Below, piece by piece: positions 20,548 to 30,063 of a stretch of 64,000 nucleotides of DNA; within the stretch, counting starts at the first letter, position 1, and every line of letters begins with the position of its first letter. Both the position numbers and the translations under genes were made by a program. Below the pieces are notes generated by a model. That model made no database searches. It was not told where the DNA came from and saw nothing but the letters and a program-made list of their open reading frames with translations. Origin of the DNA: Leptospirillum sp. Lineage in GTDB: Bacteria; Nitrospirota; Leptospirillia; Leptospirillales; Leptospirillaceae. The stretch spans positions 1-64,000 of the forward strand of contig DAHWBS010000003.1 of assembly GCA_027323445.1 (NCBI GenBank), in the 5' to 3' direction.

Positions 20548-22150
20548 CTTTGGGTTTCCATGAAGAGGTGATTCCCGGTGCTTTCGCTCCGGGATAAGCT
20601 ATTCGCTTGTGTTGTGTCTGTAGGAGTGTACGGGTAAAAACCTCTTTTAAAGTGGCAATTTCGGAAATAGTCAGTGGGCATTCATCGAGTTGTCCATCTT
20701 TTTGTATTTCCAGGAGTGTTTCATCAATGACAGAAATGGCTCTGGCAGGAGAAGCATCCTGGATCTTGACCGCTCTTCCCGTGGCCTCGATTGCATCGGC
20801 CATCATGAGAATCGCCGTGATTTTGGTTTGGGGTTTCGGTCCCGGGTAGCGAAAGTCTGATTCTGAAGGAATATCGCCAGGGTTGTTGGATCCATCACGA
20901 GATTTTCGAAGAAAGTATTGCATGACTCTTGTTCCGTGGTGTTCGGGAATGGCGCTTATGATCGTTTCTGGAAGAGCATATTTTTTTCCCAGCTCGATAC
21001 CTTTTCTGACATGGTCGATAAGTATCAGTGAGCTCATTCTGGGGGTCAGTAGCTCATGTCTGTTGAACGTTGTTTGATTTTCAATGAAATACTGGGGTTT
21101 GTCCATTTTGCCGATATCATGAAAATACGCCGAGACTCGGGCGAGTTTCGTGTTTTCTCCAATGGAAAGGGCAGCTGCTTCCGCAATTTGTGCAACTGCA
21201 AGACTATGAAAGAAGGATCCTGGGGCTTTTTGGGAAAACTCATGAAGAAGTGGGTGGTTCAGGTCCAGAAGTTCTGTGAGGGATGCTTCTGACAAGAGAC
21301 CCAGGCTTTTTTCCAGCAAGGGCATTGCAACGTTTTCGAGCATAGGGAGCAAAAGGGTTGTTGCAATAATTGCGATGGATTCGGTTTTTAGTGTAAAGAG
21401 CGTGGGGTTTGCAATCGAGATCTCCATTCCCAGAAACAAAACTGCGGTAACCAGTCCAGAGAGAGCTCCTGATTTGAGAGAGCCGATTCTTCCTGGAAGA
21501 ATGAGTGCCAGGCTGCTTGATATCGGTCCGGCAATCAGGGGCAGAATTACCATTTCATACTGGGATGACGGGATAACGGCAATAATCATGCTGGAGATCA
21601 GAAAAAAAAGAGTTGCCGATTTTTTTCCGAGAAGGAGTGTGATGATGTTACCAATAAGAATAATAGAGATCAGTTCGATATTTTGGGTGACCAAAAAGTG
21701 ATGGGAGGTCAAGATGGCTTCCGGGCTCTCCTGTCCGATCAATATTGAGAGAACGCTGAGAATGATCAGAAAGAGAAGAGTGCTGCCCATAAGGATCGGG
21801 AGAAAGTGCTTTTGATTGATCCGTTCAAATTCATTGGGAGGATCCATAAAGGTCCGATACATAACCATTGTTGCCACAATGGCCAGGAAGGTGAGCAGAG
21901 ATGTTCCCAAAAACATATGGATAGAGGCTATGGGATCCGGAGGCATTGCAGACGACTGATTTTTAAGAGATGTTGAGGGGAATGTTGAGGAAAAAAGGCC
22001 AAGATTGATTCTTACAAGTGCCAGAACAAGGCTTATGCCTGCCAGTAGCCAGATGTCCCACCGTCTCCTGCTTTTCGGGAGGAAAGTATGTGAACTTTTA
22101 TGTATCGGCAGAAGCTCTGCCAGGACCTTTTTCGGGGGCATGTTTTTCAT
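20537..22150 (-). CDS. Multi-TM HD phosphohydrolase (7TM-HD/PgpH-like) with a very short extracytoplasmic segment
   Basis: HSLAVAQIAEAA..ARVSAYFHDIGKMDKPQYFIENQ and EHHGTRVMQYFL HD-domain motifs after several TM helices; in the phoH-HD-ybeY neighbourhood. Confidence 0.82.
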   Translation of the reverse strand: MKNMPPKKVLAELLPIHKSSHTFLPKSRRRWDIWLLAGISLVLALVRINLGLFSSTFPSTSLKNQSSAMPPDPIASIHMFLGTSLLTFLAIVATMVMYRTFMDPPNEFERINQKHFLPILMGSTLLFLIILSVLSILIGQESPEAILTSHHFLVTQNIELISIILIGNIITLLLGKKSATLFFLISSMIIAVIPSSQYEMVILPLIAGPISSSLALILPGRIGSLKSGALSGLVTAVLFLGMEISIANPTLFTLKTESIAIIATTLLLPMLENVAMPLLEKSLGLLSEASLTELLDLNHPLLHEFSQKAPGSFFHSLAVAQIAEAAALSIGENTKLARVSAYFHDIGKMDKPQYFIENQTTFNRHELLTPRMSSLILIDHVRKGIELGKKYALPETIISAIPEHHGTRVMQYFLRKSRDGSNNPGDIPSESDFRYPGPKPQTKITAILMMADAIEATGRAVKIQDASPARAISVIDETLLEIQKDGQLDECPLTISEIATLKEVFTRTLLQTQHKRIAYPGAKAPGITSSWKPKDAS

Positions 22151-23087
22151 AGGCCTTGATGATTTCCTGTACAAGACGGTGTCTGACGACATCGACCTCG
22201 CTGAAATGGAGAAACTTTATCCCGTCGATGTTTTTCAAAATCTTGGTTGCTTCGACTAAACCGCTGGATCGGTCGCTCGGGAGATCAACCTGTGTCACAT
22301 CTCCTGTAATAACAGCTTTAGAGTTAAAGCCGATTCTCGTTAAAAACATTTTCATTTGCTCGCGAGTCGCGTTTTGGGCTTCATCCAGGATAACAAACGC
22401 ATCGTTTAATGTTCTTCCTCTCATAAAAGCAAGCGGAGCAATTTCTATTTCCTGCTTTTCCATCATTTTCTGAACTTTGTCGGCATCGATCATATCGAAT
22501 AGGGCATCATAGAGCGGACGCAGATAGGGGTTGATCTTTTCTGCAATATCTCCGGGAAGAAATCCAAGTTTCTCTCCCGCCTCAACTGCGGGGCGGACAA
22601 GAATGATCTTTCTGCAGGAATGTTTTAGAAGGTGATAGGCGGCCATAGCCATGGCGAGGTATGTTTTTCCCGTTCCGGCCGGTCCTATTCCAAAGACAAT
22701 GTCATTTTTTTTGATGGCCTGAATGTATTCGAGTTGGTGGGCTGATTTGGGGAATATAACCCGTTTTCTGCTGTTAATGGGAATATATTCTGCAAGAAGG
22801 TCTTTTAATGTGACTCCAGGTTCGTTTCGTGTCAGATTGATTGCCTGGCGAATTTCATCTTCCCTGATTGCATAACCGCTTGCCATGAGAGAGGCCAAAT
22901 CTTGAATAACCTTTTCACCTTGGAGAATATTGTCTTTTTGGCCAGTAGCGGTAATCCGATGTCCGGAGGTTGCCAGATGGATGGAAAAAGCCTCTTCAAA
23001 TAAATGCAGATGAGAATCCATTTCTCCCAAAAATACTTTTGGGTCAAGATTTTCCGGGAGGTGGAAGTCTTTCTGGATTCTGTCCAT
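22098..23087 (-). CDS. phoH: PhoH family ATPase
   Basis: FGIGPAGTGKTYLAMAMA, RPAVEAGEKLGFLPGDI, FVILDEAQNATREQMKMFLTR. Confidence 0.95.
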   Translation of the reverse strand: MDRIQKDFHLPENLDPKVFLGEMDSHLHLFEEAFSIHLATSGHRITATGQKDNILQGEKVIQDLASLMASGYAIREDEIRQAINLTRNEPGVTLKDLLAEYIPINSRKRVIFPKSAHQLEYIQAIKKNDIVFGIGPAGTGKTYLAMAMAAYHLLKHSCRKIILVRPAVEAGEKLGFLPGDIAEKINPYLRPLYDALFDMIDADKVQKMMEKQEIEIAPLAFMRGRTLNDAFVILDEAQNATREQMKMFLTRIGFNSKAVITGDVTQVDLPSDRSSGLVEATKILKNIDGIKFLHFSEVDVVRHRLVQEIIKAYEKHAPEKGPGRASADT

Positions 23088-23626
23088 TAATGGGCGGGTG
23101 CTGATTGACCCGATGTCGACGATTCGGGCGAAAAAATATTTTCGGGTAGTGGAATATTTTTATAGGAATCTTTTGCGGAAAGGAGGAGTTCTTTTGCTTT
23201 CAGGAGAAGAACAGGTAGTGGGCTGTGGTGAATGATTGAGGTTGACGTTGAACCAAGGAAGATGCGCCCCAAAGCCCCTTTGCCCCGGGATACAAGAATA
23301 ATCAGGTCTTTTTCTCCGGATGCGGCTAAAGAGAGGGTTACCGTATCGGCCTCACCCCTATAAAGAGCGATACTGACAGGAATACCCCGATGAAGAAAGT
23401 CCTTGGCTATCGACTCAAGCTGCCGCGATGCCGCTATCCCGATCTGCTCATAAATTGCGACGGGAACAGGAAAACCCATAGGGAGATCTGAAAAGGATGA
23501 AAGGACATGGTAGAGATGGAGACCGGCACCATAGTCCTTGCATGCCCTTGTAACCTGATCCACAATCAGATCATCAAGAGGGAGGAGATCAACTGGAAAC
23601 AAGACTCTTTCTTCTTTTTTACTCAT
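23087..23626 (-). CDS. Universal stress protein (UspA) family
   Basis: VLFPVDLLPLDD at the N-terminus and the nucleotide-binding GALGRIFLGSTSTSIIHHSPLPVLLLK. Confidence 0.82.
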   Translation of the reverse strand: MSKKEERVLFPVDLLPLDDLIVDQVTRACKDYGAGLHLYHVLSSFSDLPMGFPVPVAIYEQIGIAASRQLESIAKDFLHRGIPVSIALYRGEADTVTLSLAASGEKDLIILVSRGKGALGRIFLGSTSTSIIHHSPLPVLLLKAKELLLSAKDSYKNIPLPENIFSPESSTSGQSAPAH

Positions 23627-23743
23627 TGGTAAATCCTAGCACAAGAAGTCTGGACAAGCAAAACGTTTTACTCGCTTCATTATATGAAAAACATACCCGA
23701 GTTGGAGATCCCTGTCTCTCCTCAGATGGTTCGCATAGGGTGC

Positions 23744-24508
23744 TCAAGTCAGGAATTGAGGAAATGGAAGCAAAATCGCCATCAAGCCTCCCAAGGATAG
23801 AAAGGGGCCAAAAGGGATGCGCAATGTTTTGATTGATGCCTTTCTGCCTCTGGAATATTCCCAGAAACTCCATGAGAGACTCGCAAGAATAGCTGCCCCA
23901 GAAGCGATGATAAGCGCAAGCAGTATTCCCTGGATACTGGTAAAGCTTCCAATGGCCCCAAAGAAAATGGCATCTCCCATTCCCAGTGCGTTGGGTTTAA
24001 TGTAAGCGATGGGAACAAGAAATAGAAGAGCAGCAACGGATGCCTCGATGCTTGTTCTAAATTGGTCCCCAGGCAAAAAAAGTGATAGGAAAATACCGGA
24101 GATCATCGCTGATATGGTTAACTTGTGAGGCAATCTATAGTGGCGTAGGTCTATCAGGGAAAGAGGAATTGCAAACGACCCAAAAATGAATGGTTTCAGG
24201 ATGGACCCGCCGTTTTGGTGGATCAGACCCAAAAGGACAAAGAAAGCAGCCGTTAAAAGCTCCGAATAAAGTGTTTGCCTGTCAATCGGGGATTGGCAGA
24301 TCCGACATCGACCCTTTCCTATGATCCATGCATAAAGGGGCAAGAGGTCCAGGAGATTAAGTTTTCTTTTGCATGTATTGCAATGGGAAGGAGGAAAAAG
24401 AAATGACTCTCCTCTAGGGATCCTGTCTGCGAGAACTCCCAGAAAGCTTCCCCAGACGGTTCCCAAGAAAAAAAGTGCCACTAAAAATGCAAAATCCGTC
24501 CACATCAA
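23744..24508 (-). CDS. Prepilin peptidase (type IV leader peptidase, A24)
   Basis: GSFLGVLADRIPRGESFLFPPSHCNTCKRKL..CRICQSPI, LIDLRHYRLPHKLT, ALGMGDAIFFGAIG; polytopic. Confidence 0.88.
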   Translation of the reverse strand: MMWTDFAFLVALFFLGTVWGSFLGVLADRIPRGESFLFPPSHCNTCKRKLNLLDLLPLYAWIIGKGRCRICQSPIDRQTLYSELLTAAFFVLLGLIHQNGGSILKPFIFGSFAIPLSLIDLRHYRLPHKLTISAMISGIFLSLFLPGDQFRTSIEASVAALLFLVPIAYIKPNALGMGDAIFFGAIGSFTSIQGILLALIIASGAAILASLSWSFWEYSRGRKASIKTLRIPFGPFLSLGGLMAILLPFPQFLT

Positions 24509-24569
24509 TATTGACTCAGTCCTTATTGTTGGGATCTTTTCCCGCGAGGATATTGCAATGGATTCTTAT

Positions 24570-24863
24570 TTAAGGAGCTTCTTGCTCTTGAGCCGGGGCT
24601 ACCATCTGTTTCGCAGGATCTTTCAGGTGAATCTCAAAGCCAAGGCGAAGAAGAATATTGATACGCTCTTTCGTCATGCGATCACGTTTTTCTTTTGTCG
24701 TTTTTTTCTTTTCGAGAAGGTTCAGTGAGTTTTTGATTGTGGTGACGGCGTCTTTGATTGCGGCTTTTGTTTCTTCCGTTGAACGGGTTTCAGCCTGTTT
24801 AGTCAGTTCCTCCATATCAATTTCAGTCCATCGATCGATATCCACCCACTTGATGAGTGCCAT
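24570..24863 (-). CDS. Hypothetical protein, 97 aa, charged/helical
   Basis: Open frame in an intergenic position with coding-like composition; MALIKWVDIDRWTEIDMEELTKQ. Confidence 0.5.
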   Translation of the reverse strand: MALIKWVDIDRWTEIDMEELTKQAETRSTEETKAAIKDAVTTIKNSLNLLEKKKTTKEKRDRMTKERINILLRLGFEIHLKDPAKQMVAPAQEQEAP

Positions 24864-25014
24864 GCTTGATTTCTCCTTAACTTTACAAGACGAACAAATT
24901 GATTATTCGATTCCATGGAAACATGTGAATCCTTCGGGCGACGTAAGGTAGCTGATCTTAATCTGACTTTGGTGGGCCTTTCAAGTCAGTATGACCGGAT
25001 TCTCTTGTTCCTTC

Positions 25015-26016
25015 TCAAGGGGACTTCTTGATAGTCCCCACTGGAGGCGCCGGGGTTTTGGGGATAAAGAGCTTTTTAATATTTTCCAATGACTGATATC
25101 CTGTAACAACATGGCCATCAGCCACAAAAGTGGGTACGTTCGGGATTCCCGTGTGGGATAAGAGGGTATCGTCGGCCCCCTGAATTTCTGCCAAGGGCTG
25201 TTGTGTTTTGATACAAGCATTCATTTTGGCTGCCGGAAGGTTTTTGGTCGCCATAATTCCTGTAAAAGCTGAATCCATCTGGTTTTTGGATAATGTTCCC
25301 AGCTCAATCCGGTTGTTCAGAAGATCATGTACATCCCAAAAGCTTCCGGGAACCGTCTGTTCGGCGCACATTTCAAAGATAGCCGCATCAAGTGCGTTAG
25401 GATGAAGCACAACGATAGGGTAGGGGATATAGATGAATCGAATATTTTTTTCATTTCGGACCAAAGGCAACACTTCCCTGTTCCATTTTCGACAGGTGTG
25501 GCATTGGTCATCCGCAAACTCAATGAGAGTATCTTGTGCATTCAGAGGGCCAATGGAAGGGAAGTGACTCAGAGGAAAGAGGCTGGGGGATATCGACAAG
25601 TCTATGGGCATCGGTGGAGATATATCTGGTACAGGTCTGAAGCTATCTTTAGTGTCAAGAATCGGGGTTGTTACAAAATATTGGTTATCAATAAGGTAAA
25701 CAGTTGAAAAAATCCGGTTGTTTCCAATATCGATGGAGAAAGGGAATGCCTTGATGCTTTTGGAGATCTGCTTCGGTGCCATCCATGTAAGACTTTTTGC
25801 TGGTACTCTCTGTAACGCCATGGATTGCTCGAGAACCTTCTGGAATTTTGCCTGCATGGCCCGGTCGGCATCGGTTATGCCGACCTCCTTTGGAGGCTCT
25901 TTTGAGGCAACTGGTTGCTTAATATTTGTATCCGCCACTGCCTGGGCCGAAAAGGGTATCTGGGATATAACTGAAACAGCAATAAACCAAAAAAGAAGAG
26001 AGGATAGTCTTTTCAA
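25015..26016 (-). CDS. Exported thioredoxin-fold disulfide isomerase (DsbA/DsbC/DsbG-like)
   Basis: Signal peptide (LKRLSSLLFWFIAVSVISQIPFSAQA), CHTC active site (FADDQCHTCRKWN), cis-Pro NVPTFVADG. TTG start at 26016 preferred over the 26088 ORF start. Confidence 0.75.
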   Translation of the reverse strand: MKRLSSLLFWFIAVSVISQIPFSAQAVADTNIKQPVASKEPPKEVGITDADRAMQAKFQKVLEQSMALQRVPAKSLTWMAPKQISKSIKAFPFSIDIGNNRIFSTVYLIDNQYFVTTPILDTKDSFRPVPDISPPMPIDLSISPSLFPLSHFPSIGPLNAQDTLIEFADDQCHTCRKWNREVLPLVRNEKNIRFIYIPYPIVVLHPNALDAAIFEMCAEQTVPGSFWDVHDLLNNRIELGTLSKNQMDSAFTGIMATKNLPAAKMNACIKTQQPLAEIQGADDTLLSHTGIPNVPTFVADGHVVTGYQSLENIKKLFIPKTPAPPVGTIKKSP

Positions 26017-26306
26017 ATTTTTTGACCTTCTCGTTTTATATCTGACTAAATTGGGTTCTCGATGTTGCAACCAAATAAGCCAGCACATCTGGTTGGCTTG
26101 TGTAGCCTGTCAGCTGTATCGCCCAGAATAACTGCTTTAGATATCTTTTCGACTCTCATACTCATTGGAGCGTAACTCAAAGAATAACAGCGGGTCAAGG
26201 GAAAAAGGCTTTTTATTTAAATGATCCACTCAAAAAACAGGTTGCAGACTGGTGTTTTTTTCTCCGGAAAAGACTCTTGAGAGGGCGATGCATCCAGATT
26301 CGCTTT

Positions 26307-26435
26307 TCACATTTTATAGAACGGGGATCTGTGTGAAAATCTGACTCCTTCCTCCTCGATCCGGCGGATATAGCGCCGAAAGGTCCGTTCACTCATCCCC
26401 GGAATCCGGCCGGCCCTTCTTGCGTCAGAGGTTCT
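26307..26435 (-). pseudogene. Transposase HTH relic
   Basis: Frame reads RTSDARRAGRIPGMSERTFRRYIRRIEEEGVRFSHRSPFYKM*, resembling the N-terminal HTH of ISNCY/IS481-like transposases; no remaining catalytic region. Confidence 0.55.
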
Positions 26436-26543
26436 TTCTTCTACTTATTCCTACTTATTCATGTTTCTTCAAAATGTATCTTCCGGATCTCCTGCACTGC
26501 AGATATCCGGTTCCATAATGGATTCTCTCCGGACTCGTTATTG

Positions 26544-26576
26544 AACCGGACAACCCTTGCGCTACAAAACCGGACA
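26544..26576. repeat. Pair of direct AACCGGACA repeats near the transposase relic
   Basis: AACCGGACA at 26544-26552 and again at 26568-26576. Confidence 0.5.
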
Positions 26577-26660
26577 GATTATCTGTTCCCTACACACCCG
26601 GAAAACAGTCTTGCCTTTTTTTTCTTCTCCAAATAGAATGTATTGGTTTTTTGCTTATTC

Positions 26661-26736
26661 GCTCCTGTAGCTCAATTGGCAGAGCACCCGCCTTGTAAGC
26701 GGAAGGTTTCCAGTTCGATTCTGGACAGGAGCTCCA
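26661..26736 (+). tRNA. tRNA-Thr (anticodon TGT), CCA encoded
   Basis: GCTCCTG/CAGGAGC acceptor stem, D-arm GCTCAATTGGCAGAGC, anticodon loop CTTGTAA, T-arm TCCAG-TTCGATT-CTGGA, T discriminator, CCA. One C-A mismatch at 27-43. Confidence 0.95.
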
Positions 26737-27301
26737 TGTTTTATAACTGTTTAAAAGGCACTTGAGTTATTCTCTCCCTCCCTTGTTTTTTTCTTGTAAA
26801 TTGCCGGCGGTCAATCAAGTAGAATCTCTGAATTGTCTTCACATAATAAAGAATCGAAACGCAGAGGATTACAAGGACAGGCTAGAGAAAACCTGCTCTG
26901 TATTCACTAATATTAGTGGGATTCAGGTCAGGTCTGGAGTTTCGTGTCTAGTATCCGAAAGCTTGCTGGTTCAAGTCGTTGAGCAGCCACCTATAGATAA
27001 AAGTCTTAAAAATACCGATATGATGGAATAGGGGAAATTGCCCTAAATAAGATTCGGTGACCTCCGCAAAGATCAGTGTGGGGAAAGAGGTTGATCTTTT
27101 GCTATCATTGTGGAGCATGTGTTAAATTCAAAGGATATTTGATATTGGTTTTTTGCACTTTTTTAACAGTTTTCACTGGGCTTAAAGCTTCTCTATATTG
27201 GGTGCTGTAAAATAAATCTTTTCGTTTGCATGTTCTGCCAATTTTCTTCTTTCTTTTTAACTTTCTGATTCCATTACCAAAGTACAGATAAGGAGAATCC
27301 A

Positions 27302-28279
27302 TTGAGTCAGATTGATAGTCTCATCCTTCAGGTCGGTACTAATCAGATGGAGCTGGTGGACTTCAGAATGTTTCAGGAGGATTCTGATGGTTCTCAGCGG
27401 GAAGGAATTTATGGCGTTAATGTATCCAAGGTGATTGAGATTATTCAGCTTCCTGGATTTATTACCCCTGTTCCTGACGGCAACGAGTACCAAGAAGGAA
27501 TCATCAATCTCCGTGGGCAAGTTATTCCTGTCATCAATCTGGCAAAATGGATGAAAATCAAGGAGCCTGCCTTCCTGGCCCAAATGACCAAGCAAATCAT
27601 TGTTACTGAGTTTAGCGCGGTCCGCTTGGGATTTATTGTTCATAAGGCTGCTCAGATAAGAAGGATTTCCTGGAAAGATATTGTACCGATAACAATGGCT
27701 CGTTCAGGTCGTTCGAAGGAGAGCAAGGTCACTGGTACAGTGAAGCTTTCAGAAGAAGAAGTTCTTCTTATATTAGATTTTGAATCTATTGTTGAGGAAA
27801 TGGGAATCTTCACCCGGCAGGAAGAGTATCTTGAACAGATGCCTCAGACTAAAAGTCTTGATCAACGCTATATTGTAGCTGCTGATGACAGTCCTGTGGC
27901 ATTGTCAATGGTCGTTAAGGCATTGAAGAAGAAAGGCTTTCGTGTTCTGGAAGCAAAAAATGGCAAGGAAGCTCTTGAGATTCTGAAAAGAGAAGTAAGT
28001 GCTGACTCTGAGCGAAAAATTGGAAACAGGGTCTCTCTTCTGATTACGGATGTCGAAATGCCAGTAATGGATGGTTATACCCTGACAAAAGAGGTCAGGG
28101 CTAATCCTGAGCTGAACTCTCTGACTGTACTGGTTCACTCCTCTATGTCAGGAACTGAGAATGTCAGGAAAGGTCTTGAAGCAGGTGCAAATGAATATCT
28201 TGTGAAATTTGATCCTGTTGTGTTTGTAGACAGGATTGAAAAACTGCTGACTATTGTAGACTCAAAGGGAAAAAAATAA
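27302..28279 (+). CDS. cheV: Chemotaxis protein CheV (CheW + receiver domain)
   Basis: CheW region (GIYGVNVSKVIEIIQLP..GIINLRGQVIPVINL) and receiver domain (LLITDVEMPVMDGYTL). TTG start. Confidence 0.92.
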   Translation: MSQIDSLILQVGTNQMELVDFRMFQEDSDGSQREGIYGVNVSKVIEIIQLPGFITPVPDGNEYQEGIINLRGQVIPVINLAKWMKIKEPAFLAQMTKQIIVTEFSAVRLGFIVHKAAQIRRISWKDIVPITMARSGRSKESKVTGTVKLSEEEVLLILDFESIVEEMGIFTRQEEYLEQMPQTKSLDQRYIVAADDSPVALSMVVKALKKKGFRVLEAKNGKEALEILKREVSADSERKIGNRVSLLITDVEMPVMDGYTLTKEVRANPELNSLTVLVHSSMSGTENVRKGLEAGANEYLVKFDPVVFVDRIEKLLTIVDSKGKK

Positions 28280-28283
28280 TTTT

Positions 28284-28913
28284 ATGGATAATGGTTCAGT
28301 TGAGGCACACGATCTTATTGAGTCTGTAACCGAAGGACTTGAAGAACGTGAGCATAAACGTGATGCCTGGAATATACGCGTTGCTCTGACAACGTCTTTG
28401 TTGGCCGTTTTTGCAGCTCTTTCAAACCTTGAGTCTGAGCAATGGACATCAGAAGCGATCCTCTTGAAAAATTCGGCCATTTTTTTTCAGGCAAAATCCT
28501 CTGACCAGTGGTCTTATTATCAGGCAAAAAAAATCAAGCTTCATATGTCCGAAAACCAGTTGAGAATGGAAACTCTCGTCCTTAAAAAAGCTCAGGCGAA
28601 TGTAGAAGAGGAAAGATTCAAGAAGCTCATTAACAAATACAACCTTCAGGTAAAGCAGATCAAACAAAATGCTCAGGATTTTGAAAAACAGAGAGACACT
28701 TTAAATGTAGAATCCGATGATGCCCTTCGGCATCATCGTGCGTTTGCTTTGAGTGTTGTTTGTTTTCAGATCGCTATCGTATTGACATCTATGGCTGTCA
28801 TGCTTCGGAAATCTTCACTGTGGTACGCCAGTATGGCACTCGGTGTGTTTGGTATCATAGCGTTTCTTAACGGGTTTTATCTATTCTTTCATTTGGGGAA
28901 ACTAACTCGATGA
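28284..28913 (+). CDS. DUF4337-like membrane protein
   Basis: EEREHKRDAWNIRVALTTSLLAVFAALSNLESEQ..LKNSAIFFQAKSSDQWSYYQAKKIK pattern and C-terminal TM pair. Confidence 0.7.
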   Translation: MDNGSVEAHDLIESVTEGLEEREHKRDAWNIRVALTTSLLAVFAALSNLESEQWTSEAILLKNSAIFFQAKSSDQWSYYQAKKIKLHMSENQLRMETLVLKKAQANVEEERFKKLINKYNLQVKQIKQNAQDFEKQRDTLNVESDDALRHHRAFALSVVCFQIAIVLTSMAVMLRKSSLWYASMALGVFGIIAFLNGFYLFFHLGKLTR

Positions 28914-29152
28914 TGAAAAATTCCCCAGCCCGCCATTCTTTCGTTCGACGAGCTCTTCTGGTGATTGCTGTTTCTACTGCTTTATCCGCTTGCACCCACT
29001 CAGATGAATCCTCTGAGAAAAAGTCCCCAACGCTCAACCCCTCAGCTTCTGTGCAACCTCAGCAGGTTAATAAGAAAACACAGGCAAAAGATAATAATCT
29101 GGTTCCATACTTTAACCGTCCACCGGTTGGAACTCCGATTGAAACTCATTAA
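28910..29152 (+). CDS. Small putative lipoprotein
   Basis: Signal peptide with a lipobox-like LSAC (ALLVIAVSTALSACTHSDES); ATGA overlap with the upstream gene. Confidence 0.6.
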   Translation: MMKNSPARHSFVRRALLVIAVSTALSACTHSDESSEKKSPTLNPSASVQPQQVNKKTQAKDNNLVPYFNRPPVGTPIETH

Positions 29153-29494
29153 AGGGGAATATCGTCAAGTCTTGGGGATGAAGACCTTCGGAAAAGGCTT
29201 TTTCTGATCGTTCTCCTGGTACGAACGGAGTGCTCATACCAGCTTTTTCTCTCTCTTTCGGGAGGGAGAAAGCGTGCTCTATTTTCTCGAAGGCAGCCGA
29301 TTGTTGATTCCCTCGAGATCAAAATATTACGGGGCGAAATTCTCGGGAGCCCACTCCTTTCCTGACGCGTATTTCACATTTCTCCGGAGAGCCGGCTCAG
29401 CCTCCTTTAAAGCACATGAGGAATGCTCCTCTTCCCGTGGGCAGAATCTTTTCCGGCAGCTCATGTTGCGCTCCGTTTTGGATGAGGGTTTATT

Positions 29495-29523
29495 TTGACT
29501 TTCAAGTTATTCCATGTTACAAA
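29495..29523 (+). promoter_or_regulatory. Sigma70-like promoter of the rimP-nusA-infB operon
   Basis: TTGACT (29495-29500), 17-bp spacer, TACAAA (29518-29523), immediately before rimP. Confidence 0.5.
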
Positions 29524-29529
29524 GACCGG

Positions 29530-30024
29530 ATGAATAATCCTGATCCAGCGCATAATCTTGAAGAAGAAATCCGTGTTTTGCTATCTCCCCTTGGTATTGA
29601 ATTGCACTCTTTGACTTTACCAAAAAGACAAGGGGGAGTTGTCAGAGTTACACTGGATGAACCCGGGGGAATCAATCTCGACCGGCTTGAAATTGCATCC
29701 AGGAGAATCGCTGATCTTCTGGACCTGACCGATCCCATTCCATTTCGATATCGGCTGGAGGTCGGATCACCAGGACTGGATAGGATTCTGAAGGTGCCGG
29801 AAGAACTTTTTGTCAATATTGGTCGTACCGTTAAAATAAAAACGATTAACCCGGTGAATGGGCAAAAAGTTTTTCGAGGCAAGATTGAGTCAACTGATTC
29901 TGTTGGTGTTTGCTTGGTCGTTCCAGCAGGGAAGAAGTTTGTTAAAGAGCTGATCCCATTGTCAGAAATCAAGGAAGTTCAGGCCCAGTTCTGGGAGGAC
30001 GCTCCACCCAGGGAAGAAAAATAG
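29530..30024 (+). CDS. rimP: Ribosome maturation factor RimP
   Basis: LEEEIRVLLSPLGIELHSLTL..RLEVGSPGLDRILK; directly upstream of nusA. Start at the internal ATG 29530. Confidence 0.9.
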   Translation: MNNPDPAHNLEEEIRVLLSPLGIELHSLTLPKRQGGVVRVTLDEPGGINLDRLEIASRRIADLLDLTDPIPFRYRLEVGSPGLDRILKVPEELFVNIGRTVKIKTINPVNGQKVFRGKIESTDSVGVCLVVPAGKKFVKELIPLSEIKEVQAQFWEDAPPREEK

Positions 30025-30063
30025 CAGGAGGAGGAATACGGTTGATCTTTAACCGTTGAAGCC

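Noticed and set aside
26762-27031. 89-aa plus-strand ORF after tRNA-Thr
   Set aside because: No RBS or recognisable domain, and it lies in low-coding-density DNA; more likely chance.
29274-29498. 74-aa plus-strand ORF upstream of rimP
   Set aside because: Overlaps the likely rimP promoter and has no recognisable domain; a competing minus-strand frame in the same segment is equally open.
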